Assembly (NCBI GenBank): GCA_013400155.1
Contig: VXBM01000057.1
Coordinates: forward strand, 1,302,186 to 1,366,185
DNA length: 64,000 nucleotides
DNA from: Helopsaltes ochotensis
Lineage: Eukaryota > Chordata > Aves > Passeriformes > Locustellidae
Direction: 5' to 3'
The translations under genes and the position numbers were made by a program. The notes under the pieces were generated by a model. That model was not told the DNA's origin. It worked only from the letters and a program-made list of their open reading frames with translations, and ran no database searches. Shown here in pieces: positions 11,909 to 23,600 of this stretch. How positions within the stretch are numbered: the stretch's first letter is position 1; each line of letters begins with the position of its first letter.

Positions 11909-13902
11909 TGCTGATTAGACCTTGATTTCAGCATAAATTCAGTTTGAAGAAGCCTGGTGAGATTTATCTCACCAGATTTAGATGTCTGGTTCAGGATGAG
12001 AAGACCTCTCTAGAATAACTTTTTCCTCTCCATTGCTTGGAAAGGGGATGCAGCCCTCATGGCCCATGAGATGCAGAGATATACATTTAATCAGATGGAT
12101 TTCAGCTATGGTCTTTTAAGAAAAAGTAACTATAAGGTTATGCCCCAAATATCAAATGTACTCTTTTCTGTGTTGTTTTGAGCCCACACTGTGATTCACA
12201 ACTGAAAGAAAAATAATGGTATGACTTAACACTGGAGAGTTTGCCTGTTGAGACAAGACAATACCCCAAGCTTCTGTTTTTTTAGAGTTGTGGCTTAGGT
12301 AACAAAACCTCTGTTGTAGAGATTCTTGAAAGCCTGTGTAAACAATTTGTTACCCTCCCAGAGCAGAGGCATGTTTATCACAAAGGTGAGAAGAGGACAG
12401 GGCTGGGGCTTGAGAGTAGGTAACCAGCTAGCTGCTTCTTGCAGAGGTTGGGCGTTTCTGGGTGAACTCTGTATTGGTGTTTGCTGAAAAAGTTAATCCC
12501 AACACTGTTGCTGGTGAGCAGGAAGGGCCAGCAGACCTCTGCTGGATGGGGAGCTGGCATGGCTCATGATAGTAGGGCTGTGGGAGAAGCAGGGCTTTGC
12601 CTGGAGCTGTCTGTTGGGAATGGAAAGGGATACGGGCTTCTCTTGAGCTCCAGGAGGGCAGTAGGTGAAAGTTGCTGGGAAGTGAAGTGGGAGGTTTCCT
12701 CAAAAAGATGGGAGGGCTTGTCAGGCTACTACTTAAAAGCTGAAAACCTTCCTGGCAGCAGGAAAAGCTCTGGGGAGAGATGAGAGAAGAATCATGAATG
12801 CTCGCTTCCTCAAAGTGGTTTGTTTGTGATTGAATCTGGGCTGTCTTTGATGAAGGATATTTTGTTTCACTAAATGAACCCGTGATTTAGATTAAGCCCC
12901 ATACACTTGATTTCAAGCAATTCACATCCATGCAGGATTTTGAAGTACTTTGTAGGAATAACTTTAGTCATGTGGTGAAAGGGGAGCAGATACATATAAA
13001 TATACTGTAACAATAGTTTGTCTCCTCAAAGGATTCAACTTAAATAATTCATGATATCCAAAGTTGTTTTGTTCCATGCCTCTTACCCAAACACTATATA
13101 TTTTAGCTATATGGCCAGCACACAGTACTTGTGATCTCTGGGACAGATTACAGGAGAGACAAAGCAGTGCAATGCTGTTTAGCCACTGATTTATTTTTAG
13201 TTGATTGAATAACATCTCTATCTGGCTTGTGATCACAATGATGACTGTGAGAGTTATATTCCACCAATGAGTTCAAATATAGCCTCTTAAAAGAAGTGGC
13301 CTTGCACTTTCTAGAAGTGGTGGATGGATAATTTTGCGTGGTAAGTAAAAACACTGATTAGCATCATAAAGCATATGTAATTTTTATAGAATTTTCTCAG
13401 TAGCTTGTAGTGGATTGCCAGGTGCAAGGCAGAATGCAAAAGGATTAGAGCATAAAAGTAAGTTTAGAATAGTTTTTAAGAGGAACATTGTTTCAACTTT
13501 TTATTGTCCAAAAGAAGAAAATGCAAAAATGCCACAGCAGCTGACGCAGAAGCAGTGAATAAAAAAGGTCTAATTATGTAATTCATACACATTCATAGAC
13601 ATTGTTTCATGGAGAGAGCAAATTAGTGTTGTTTTCTGCCGTTTACCATAGACAAAAGATACATTTTGGTGTGGCACGAATTCACTACTGCTAACACTCT
13701 GTGAACTTTGTCAGTTGGGAAAAATTAGAAATTTGGTGGGAAAAGGCATATTTTCTTCAATGGCCTTTGCTGTCTCAGGCTATAGAGACGTCCAAAGGTT
13801 TCCATTGCTCTTTCGCTAAAACAGAACTGAAAGCTGAATAATGAGTTGCTCTCTTCATCATTTTCAAGACAGCAATAAAACTGCATTAGGGATATTTGGA
13901 AA

Positions 13903-13922
13903 GATAAAAGATATCTTTTATC
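13903..13922. repeat. 20-bp perfect palindrome with paired GATA sites
   Basis: GATAAAAGAT is followed immediately by its exact reverse complement ATCTTTTATC. It therefore holds two outward GATA motifs on opposite strands. Confidence 0.85.
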
Positions 13923-16200
13923 ACATGAACAAAATGTTTTGAGTTTTGTCAGTGTACTGTGATTGGAAGTTGATGTTAATGTTTACTTTGGGGATACACC
14001 CATTTGTCTATGGATTGTGGCAGTGAGAACGAATACCTGCTTCCAGCTGACTGCTGAGCTCCCACAACGCTTAACACAGCAGATTAAGCTAAAATGGGTC
14101 ATAGCTTCATCTGGAAAGTTGTGTAACAAGTTATCAATCTCTCCTTCACCTCTGTTCAGGGTTTTTGAATTACAGGAAGGATTTCATTTTGTTAGCCTCC
14201 ACTATGTGGAAACATTAAGGCATGTCCCTGCAAGATTGTTATTTCCTAACCTGCAGCTGAAAGGATCTTCAAATGCTTTCCCTCTGCTGTAAATTACTTT
14301 GCACAGTCAAGGGAGATTGCCCCACTGCATATTTAAGTGCTTTAAAGAGCCAAAAGCTGGGGATTATGAAGAGACTCACAGCGGCTCTGTACCATTTTAT
14401 TCCATACCACACTGAAGCACTAAAGGATCTCTGAGAGGGTTTTATAATTAGATCTGAACTTGCCTATGTGGCAGTTTCTAGAATACTGTATCCACAGGAG
14501 GAGACTACAACAGAAGAGGGGGATAAATTTGTTGGTCATAAATGCAACTCATCTAAAAATGTACCAGGACAAAATGGCCACAATAAGAAGGGATGGTAGT
14601 CAGTCATGCATATGCTTTTGGTGGTTGAGTTCACACTTTGATTTCAGAAAGCGGGGCTACTTCAACATGAATGAACTACTTTCTCTGGAAAATAAGGCAT
14701 TATTGAATTTTAAACATTTTACAAGGCTGGATATATATCATTGGTTTGAGGAATGTTCTGCATGAAGAAATTTGTCATGCTGTACCTGTTTCATCAGGAA
14801 TTTTATGGTACAACATTTCATATCTTCATATCCTAGTAATTTGTGTTTCTTAATTTTGTGAAATAAGAGCTATTTCTGCCTTAAGTGCTGCAATGGAAAG
14901 AATGTTTTCATTTGCAAATATACTTTGACATATTGCATAAAGAGCAACATATTTATTTTATTATAGTTACATTTCAAAATAATTTAATTGTCCAAGTAAG
15001 GGAAGGTTTGTGAACTGATAAGAGAAATAAAAATGTACTGAAATGTCCATCAAGTGACTGTAAATCCCACTTTAAACAATAAACCGGAGCTTAAAGTAAG
15101 GGTAAAAGTTTAGGCTGAGAGGTTTTTGTTGTTTTGGGGGTTTTTTTTGGTGAAGGTTCTTTTTATTTCCTTCCAAGCAATGAGGTCACTCCACCACTGT
15201 ACATTTGGGCTTAGTGTCTATTCCTGCAGGAGATCTTCATCGTATTTTCTCAGTAAGTATGAGCACAAGCAGATAAAAAGCACTGAAATGTTCTTTAAAA
15301 TGCTCTGCAGGTGGACATCCAGGCATGAAATTTGCCACATAAAGCCTCTTTAGATTGAAGTTTGTACCAACTCCTTGTTAATTGCGTGTCATTAGAGACA
15401 TGTTCTGATCAGAAAGAGAACACAGCTGGTAATGTTTAAGGAATAAAAGTGGAACAATGGTGTAATTTTTTTTACTCAAGCTAGAAGAAATAAAAAATAT
15501 ATTTGGCTTTCTAGCAATGTTACTATCCATGTCTTTCTTCCTGCTTTTCCTTACATCTTAGGACACCCAAATATTTGCAGCTGATCACAGGAGCTGACTA
15601 CACCTGTGCAATTTTCCTCCTCCCTGGTCGCAGGTTCGCCGCAGAACAAGGCACTGCTCCCACTTGTGCCTGTTCCTCCTGGCAGCTCCACTACCAGGCC
15701 AGGAGGCTGGGAATGATGATGTGGTGCAGCAGCCCAAAGCCGGTCAGTGGTTACTTAATACTATCTTCCTAAAGAGTACTATCTATATCAAGAGGGAAAA
15801 AAAGTGTATATGCTGGAAAAGGAGAGAAAAAAGTAATGCTCTGTCTTCAAAAATCATCATAGTTTTATTCGCCGTTAAAAACACTTGGATACTCCTATTA
15901 GATGGTATTCGCAAGGTATTGATGCAAAGAAACGAGACATCTGATAAAACTGAATTTTCTTGTGTGAAGAAGAGGGAAGTTACTCTTCAAAAATTAAGAA
16001 CCCCATACAATAAACAGCAAGTGTCCCTCCCGGTGAAGGACTTCAGCCGCGAGGCAGTCTCACTGGAATTCAAACTGCTTGACACCCCTAGAATGCTCCT
16101 CTGCCTCAGAGCACGGTTTGGTTTTGCTTTAATTTTCCAGTTCTTCAACCAGCGAAACCATTAGTACTCCTTCCCCTCCGTTATTACAGGGTTCACTTCA

Positions 16201-17040
16201 CTGCCCATTTGTTTCACACCGAAGCGGCCCCGGGCCCGCACCCCGCAGCCCCTCAGGAGCCCGGNNNNNNNNNNNNNNNNNNNNNNNNNNNNNNNNNNNN
16301 NNNNNNNNNNNNNNNNNNNNNNNNNNNNNNNNNNNNNNNNNNNNNNNNNNNNNNNNNNNNNNNNNNNNNNNNNNNNNNNNNNNNNNNNNNNNNNNNNNNN
16401 NNNNNNNNNNNNNNNNNNNNNNNNNNNNNNNNNNNNNNNNNNNNNNNNNNNNNNNNNNNNNNNNNNNNNNNNNNNNNNNNNNNNNNNNNNNNNNNNNNNN
16501 NNNNNNNNNNNNNNNNNNNNNNNNNNNNNNNNNNNNNNNNNNNNNNNNNNNNNNNNNNNNNNNNNNNNNNNNNNNNNNNNNNNNNNNNNNNNNNNNNNNN
16601 NNNNNNNNNNNNNNNNNNNNNNNNNNNNNNNNNNNNNNNNNNNNNNNNNNNNNNNNNNNNCGCCTCCCCTCGCCGGCCGCGCGGGGCGGGGAAGGAAGGA
16701 AAGAAGGAAGGGGTGACGTGTTCCACGCGTGACACCGGCCCACGCGTGAGCCGACCGCTGCCCGGCCCCGGCCTGCGCCGCGGGACTCGCCGTGTGCGAG
16801 GGGCAACCAGCCCACCCAGGAGCTCCGGGTGCTGGGCTGCGAGGGACCTGGGCAGCTTTTCATCTTGAGCCAAATAGGAGCTTTTTCTCCCCAAAGATGG
16901 AGTTGCAGCGGCCCGTCCCGCAGTGTGCCATTTAATCCGTACGCGATGCAGATTATCCGGCGCCCGGCGAGATGGGCCGCTGCGATAAAGATGTACCGCG
17001 GCTGCTGGCTACGTGTGAGCAGGAAAGAGTTATGGTGACG
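16201..17040 (+). promoter_or_regulatory. TMED10: TMED10 CpG-island promoter region, mostly an N gap
   Basis: GC- and CpG-rich sequence flanks a 396-base N run (16265-16660). Exon 1 of TMED10 (start codon, signal peptide and first part of the GOLD domain; roughly 225 coding bases in mammals) is not in the readable flanks and must lie in the gap, since exon 2 begins mid-domain at 20517. The 3' flank carries TGACGTG near 16714 and two copies of CACGCGTG (16724-16731 and 16741-16748). Confidence 0.75.
16265..16660. other. Assembly gap (396 N) hiding TMED10 exon 1
   Basis: Run of N between GC-rich flanks. Reading frames drawn across it are artefacts. Confidence 0.99.
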
Positions 17041-20000
17041 TGGCTTTCCGCGGGCTCCCTCCGTGCCTAGGGACTTGGCACAATAGGACCCTGACACGGT
17101 GGAATGGGGGCTGAGAAACCAGGTTCTGGTACACAAAATGGCTATTCTCATCTTGCTGTGTCCTGGCTTGCATGGATTTTAGGTAGGCAGATGTTTGCTG
17201 CAGGGAAGAAAAGGATCCTGAAGGATCTTCAGGAAGTACAGGGTTGGCAGAATATACGTGACTAATACACCTGTGTGACACGCAGCTATTAAACTCCAAC
17301 AGCTTCACTTTAATTCAACAATTTCATTTTAATGCTGCCCACAATCTGCCTTTCCTAAGCTTTCTTCAAAATTCCAACCTAGTTGATTGAATAAGGTCTG
17401 TTGCTACATAATCAGTTCGTAACAGCCTTCTGTCCCCTTTTTTATTTCTGTCTACATTCCCAAAGGTTTCAATAGTAAGCACACAAACAGAGACAGAATG
17501 GTCTTCTCGGGAATTTCTGAACTTGGTGTTCTTGAGTATTTTAGACCTCCTGAAATCAGGTTGCCTTTCTAGCATCTGCCTGCCAATGCTGAAGGCCCTG
17601 GCATTATTGGCAGTTGTGCTTGGTTATGGCTAGCGAAGGTTTCCTCTGGAATCTTACGTTCTGAAAAAATCGTATTCTTCTGTTCTTACATCATTTGTAA
17701 GAGGCAACTTGTCTGTGTATAGGCAGAGCCAAGCAGCATTAATACTTTAAAATGTTGATGTTGTATTTGCCTTTTAAGGCACATGTATTTCAGAAGGAGT
17801 GCTGTGTTCCCATCTGTCTCTTACTGCTTAGTAACCAAGCCTCCTGGCTCTCAGGTTGCCCACTCTTAGGTCAGTTGACCTCAAGGTCTCTTCCAAAACT
17901 CACTTTTATGACATAGGACTTATCTAGGGAGGTGATGGTGAACGAGTTAATCCCATGTTTGAGTCGTGGTTGGGTTTGCTGTTGAAGCTGGTATCCAGGT
18001 GGTACTGCTTACAGAAGTTCTTTTTTGTTCGAACCACAAAATGAAAAACTAAAAAGGAGAAAAAATAATGTTCTCTCCTTCCTTCTTATTCCGGTGTGCT
18101 GTGTCCTCCCAATATGCTGGGCTTGTTGTAAGTGCTGAAACCTCTCTGATAGGTGCCTGCTTTCTCTGTGGTCTGTGTGGGAAGTTCAGGACATGATGTC
18201 TGCAGGTACTCTCTGTTCTGCACTGGATGGTCTGCTTTGGCTGCTTGGATTGGGCCGCCAAACAGAGGAGGGAGGAGGTTGGTAGTTAATTCTGTGCAGG
18301 CTCAGTTCGATTCCTGCCGGTGAGCTGAGATTTGTGTGTGTGATGGCCCAGCGCTAACAGTGGCACCCTCTGTTTTGGAGGAATCCGCGGGTTCTGCCCG
18401 CTGGCTGCTGCGACGGGGGCGTCGGGCGCCTGAGCTCTCCTTCGTCAGCCACGTGCCTCTGCCCCATTGTCGAGCCCCACGGGACGGGCTGTTTGTCAAG
18501 GGCAAACAATGCCCTGTCTGTAGGGGATTGCCTTACCGTAAATAACGTTAGAATAGCATGAAAAATCCCTTTCAGGTCGACTCCCCCACAAGCGTTCTGG
18601 TAGGGCTATTAGCAGCTTCTCCCGCCCTCGCACGCCCGGCTGAATGGGCAGTGTATTCGGCTGATTTGGGTAATGCTATTCAGTTCTGATGAAAGCGGAT
18701 AGCAGAGCTTTAACTGTCCAGAATGCCGTTCATGAGCTGCAAAGGGCAGAAATGGATCAAGCTGCATAAAGATTAGCTCTGGTGCCTACAAAGGCATAGG
18801 AAAATAGTGCTCAAAATAATAGGGGCATCTGAGAAGCTGTGTTGTTCTGACTACTTTTTGTGATGGAAAACCCAGTGTGCAGAATGTATGGTGTCATGCT
18901 GATCAGGCATCTTGGTTTATCATGACTGCTCTACTAAACAGCTCATGCCATGTGATGGCCAAATCACAGGCTTTTTAAATTGTGCTGGCATGGTCAAACA
19001 TACACAGTTCTCTACTGCAGATGGGCCTGCTCACTAGGGCCAAGCTTCCCGGTGCCTCCCAGTGCCTGGTGGCTTCCAGACAGGAGGTAGCTGGTGGCTT
19101 GTGGCAAGGGGATGGCAGCACAGCTGCCTGTGCCTGACTGCAGGCATGTTTCATCTGCTTGCCACTGGAAAACAGGGGCAGCTACAGCAAATCCCCTAAC
19201 AGGCCATTGTGGGATAATCTGTATGTAGGGGAAGCTTGTTCCTAAAGTCTTGCCTGCTATGGTTTATACCATAAAGTGTGACAATTTATATACTTGATTG
19301 TTTTTCCTGCCTAATGTAGCAACTCTCATCCGTGGGTAGGTCCACACTTGTTTTAAATCCAGTGCCAGAGAGTTAATTAGGTGCTCTAAAAAGAGTAAAG
19401 ACTGTTTCCTTATAATAGTTCTGGGTATATAGCCCTTTTGCATCGCCTTTGTACAGGGAAAAAGGCTGAAGTAAAGTAGAATGTCTGACTTACCTTTTTC
19501 ATGCCACAAATTATTTTGTGTACTTTGGTCATATATACCTTTAAAATTATTCCCAAGCTTTTTACTTTCTTCATCTCTAAGACTTTCAAAGACCACCCTA
19601 GTAACTTTAGTGTTCATGCTGTTTCAGACATCCCTGTTAAAAATTAGCATCGAGGGAAGATGGGAAGCATTCCAGTGAAATACACACTGTTCATTTTCAT
19701 GCAGTGTTGTAACACCTTCCGTTTCTTTTCACCCCTCTCCCTGGTCAGAGTGTTTCAGCTGGATGAAGCCTTTAATTGAGCACAATTATTCTCAAGTTTA
19801 CGTCATGAAGTGCATGTCCTTTCTTTTTATACTCTTTGTTGAAGCATTTTTGTAGACCTTCCACAGTTTTTGCCTATTCTTAGTAGTTTTATACAGTTAG
19901 TGCAAAGCAGTCATTATTCTGTCTGTGTAGTCTGAATTGTCCTCTGAAGTGGCCACTTTTATGGATCTTGGCACCCAAACCTTTTGTAACTCAAGGCCAC

Positions 20001-20516
20001 ACTCATGGTTCATTTCTAGAGGAGTAGACGTAGTCTTTCATTTTCTGGGGAATGTGACTCTTTTGTCCCATAAGCCTTCTCCCTATCCCTGTTGCTATGG
20101 GAATTCATGAATTTTGCTTGCAAATAAAAGCAATGAAGGACAGTTTGGTCCAGCTATAGTTCTTACATATCAACTGTATTTGGGATTCATAGGAGGAAGA
20201 GAAATTAGTGTGAGTTTCAGTTTGGGATTTTTTTGGATTTGTTGGTCAATTGCTTTTCGGTGGTTTTTGGCAGGGTGGGTTTTTTTGTTGATTGGTGGTT
20301 TTTTGGATCTAAGAGTCAATAATTACTTTGTAGTCGCTCTCCTGGTGTATGGATGAAGAGGAGAGGAATTGATGAAGTCACAAAGAAGGAGGGAAACTGT
20401 TGGAAGGAGAAAGCAGCAGATCCAAAGGGGAGGCTTGGATTACTCCTTCTGCACAGGCAGCATGAGCTCACGGCAGCAAAGCACTGTGTTTCTTACCTTC
20501 ATTGTCCCTTTTACAG
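16661..20516 (+). other. TMED10: TMED10 intron 1 (from gap to exon 2)
   Basis: The 5' end is GC-rich, then it becomes ordinary intronic DNA. A second modest CpG-rich patch lies around 18370-18500. T-rich tracts occur near 20220-20310. The intron ends CTTTTACAG at 20516. No other gene was recognised. Confidence 0.7.
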
Positions 20517-20637
20517 ATAACTGACTCAGCTGGGCACATCCTGTATGCCAAGGAGGATGCCACCAAGGGCAAGTTTGCCTTCACCACTGAAGACTATGAT
20601 ATGTTTGAGGCCTGCTTTGAGAGCAAGCTTCCTGTGG
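20517..20637 (+). CDS. TMED10: TMED10 exon 2 (GOLD domain part)
   Basis: Encodes 40 codons beginning [19 protein letters not shown] and ending ..CFESKLPV plus one base (phase 1). Acceptor TTTTACAG and donor G|GTAAGT are both strong. The conserved GOLD cysteine (CFES) is present. LPV before the junction is absent from mammalian TMED10 as I recall it. Confidence 0.96.
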
Positions 20638-23600
20638 GTAAGTGAAATGAAAGGTGTGCTGGCTGTTTCTAGCTTCTGATCAAGTTTGTGTAACTATGTG
20701 GCTTAGGGATATCAGTAGAATTATCCTGAAAGCGGTCCACAGAGCACTTTCGACTTTTAAAGCTGATTTTTAGGAGGTTGTGGCCAGTTTTACTGCAGAA
20801 CATCTGCTCTGTGTGTTGCATTTGAAGTAATACTCTGTGGTTGTTGTGTAGAGCACTTGGGTTTCCGCTGAAAGGGGAATCGGGCATTTCTCCTGCAGAG
20901 GTCAAAAACAGTTGCAAGGAGTGGCAGTACTGGTGAGCAAATCACACTTCTTTTGCCAGTTTAATGCTTCTCCCCATCTTGCAGTTGAGCGAGGACAGAG
21001 CTGGGTGCCATCATCTTTAGGACCTCTCTTTCACCCCAGCAGGCCATTTCTTCCCCAGTTGGTAGAATGTGATCTGTGCACAGTGTGTTCTTGGCAGCTA
21101 TCCTGCAATAGGTCGACAACTATTTAATGAGATTGGACTGTGTGTGTATAGGGAATGTGTCCTTGGTTTGCACCCACAACTGCTCTTGAAGTGGTCAATA
21201 AAGGGAAAGGGAAATGAGCAGGATGTCAGCTTTGCATTTGTGCTACAAGGATGGTTGCCCAACGAATGCTGAGGCTTGTTTCCTGTGAGTGTGACGCATG
21301 TACTGCTTTGAATGCTGGAGCTCAACTTCAGGACAAACGTGCTAAAAGTGGCCAACGTGTGTGCTCTAGTCTCATCAGTGGTAGTGTGAGCATATGCAAG
21401 TTTGTAGGGCTACATCTTTTCATGGTTACTATCAGAGTTCTGCTTCTTGGGCCCAGCTTTTCTTATCCTAAAAGATCCCAGAGTGTTTCACAGAGCATTC
21501 AGTAGCAGCATTTCTCAAATCAGCTGAAAGGCAGCTGCTGTTTTGCTGTTTCTGCTCCATATATAAGATGCAAATAGTGTTGAAAAAGTTGAAAACTTTA
21601 CAGAAAGAGAAGGCTATATTCTTTGCTGGGATTGGGAGTGATCTGTCTTGTAACACCTCTTCAAGGTATTTTACAGATAAAATAGTGACCCTGAATGCTC
21701 AGGATTGTGTTTTTATTTTACTCCAAAGGTAGGACTTCCAAATGTTCCTTAACACATTGAGACATGCAGGCACTAGTGACTCATCTGGGAGTCACTCATG
21801 CTATTTACTTTCCAACACCTGGGTATTTGAGAAGTCTCCAGACAGTCCTGCCGATCTTTTCATAGCTTCCATGTGATCACACACTGAAGTGGGAAAGGTT
21901 TCTTTCTTTAGTTGTGTCTAGACTCCTAGTTTGATGCTTCTGAGCAGTTTCTTGCCTAGACAGAGCCCCTTACAACTGTTTTGATTGTAGCAAATGTTTG
22001 TTCCCTGTCTCCCTTGTTGCTAGTTGGTTTTAAAGCTTTCAATATGGTTGAGGATTAAGTATTTCTAAATGCAGTTTCTACTTTAATGACCTGTGAAACA
22101 CTGAGCTGCCAAAATCTAGAGCTCATCAACTAAGCAATTGGATCCTCTTCTGGAGGCTTTCTTTTTGGACCCAGGTGCACCAAATTCCACCTAGAGTATC
22201 TCCAGACTTCCCATGTCTGTGCTGGAAGTGAAGGATATATTAAAGTAAGGGACATGACACTCTGAGGCTTGATCCTCTCTAGGACTTGGTTAAGGTACTT
22301 GGAAAGAAGTAACCACATCACTAGGAAGTACTTTGTTTCCTTTGTAAGGTCAGCATGGGAATGGGGCAATTTACGAAGTCTGTTTAATTCTGGTGTTTCT
22401 CTTTAAAGGTTAGGGTCTTTTTCCCAGACTTATCAAGTAAGCAATGAGGACTTTAGGGCAGCAGCCAAGGAGGATGTTTGTGGAGTATTGAAAGAGACAG
22501 ACTGTTGGTAGAGGAAACCTAGAGCTGTTGGATCTGAGGGGGTCCAAGCAACTGGGATTTCTCAATCCCCAACCACAGAAATGAGGAAGAGGAAGTGAGA
22601 AAGAGATCTTATATCGAAGGTTCACCTTATCAGAATGGAGGAGTTCTTAGGGTGCTTCTAGGAGCTGTGGGTATTTGCATGATGGGCTTTTTACCCTCTT
22701 CCAGGCAGAACGGTCCTGGTTTTCCTGACCAGTACTCTGCTCCCAGGCATATTTACTTTCCCACAATATGCTAATCTCAGCCTGGCCTCACTGCATTCTC
22801 CCTCTAGGGCTCTTCTGTGTGCTAACCTTTACTGTATGCTCCTTCTGTAATCCTTCTCTTCCCAAACTTTTAAGAGTGTTAGGACTCATTTTTTCTGGAA
22901 TTCCTGTGGGAAAACTTTTTGGTATTCACTTCAACCATCCTGCTTTTCCAGTGACTTTGCAAATTAAGAGTGCCCCTAATTTCCCAGGAAACAGTTCAGA
23001 TGAGATGACCTCTTGAAGACCAGAGGAATGTATCAGTTTAGTTCATGATCTCTGAATTTTGACTGTTTTTCTCTTTGCTGATGATCCAGCCTGCTCGGGG
23101 AAGCCTTGGTTGCAGAAGCAAGGGGTTTTTGAGGATCTGATGAGTGTGAGGGGAGCTGCCTTGGGCTTAATAAACTTATAGGAGAGCAGCTTGAGTTTTT
23201 CCCTGCCAGTTCCTGATAATGTTAACCTCTTGCAAAATGTCTGCTCTCCATCCTTTTGCAACTGGCAGCTTTAAAGTTTCTGGTTTCTTATTGCCTCTCC
23301 CTTGCAGTCTAGCAAATTAATTCTTCTAGTTCTGTTCTTCTGTTCACTGGCCTTTTCATCTTTCTTATCTCTTCCTGCAAACTTCAGCTCTCAACTTAAA
23401 CTGCTATAAATTGAGCACCATTAAAAAAACCTGTCACTGGACTGTGTGCTGTGAATTTTTTTCTGCAGCTGCTGTTGTCTCTCCTACCTGCCTGTCTCTC
23501 TGCTTGCCAATAACGTGTGTGGCATAAGCAGTCAAAACTTGTGGTTGAGGGGAAGGAGTACTGGAGGTTGTATACATCCTGTCTGTTAAAGAACAGTGCT

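Larger units (their letters stand above)
8479..16200. other. Intergenic DNA upstream of TMED10
   Basis: AT-rich, with no conserved coding segment recognised on either strand. Exact palindromes occur at 10970-10985 and 13903-13922, and a promoter-like CCAAT plus TATTTAAG cluster lies at 11824-11843. AP-1 motif TGAGTCA is at 9514-9520. Conserved FOS/TMED10 interval enhancers could be here but cannot be judged without alignment. Confidence 0.5.

Noticed and set aside
14460..14765. 101-codon plus-strand frame upstream of TMED10
   Set aside because: No recognisable domain, no codon-like composition, and AT-rich intergenic context.
16198..17151. Long frames crossing the N gap at 16265-16660
   Set aside because: Made mostly of unknown bases; not evidence for a protein.
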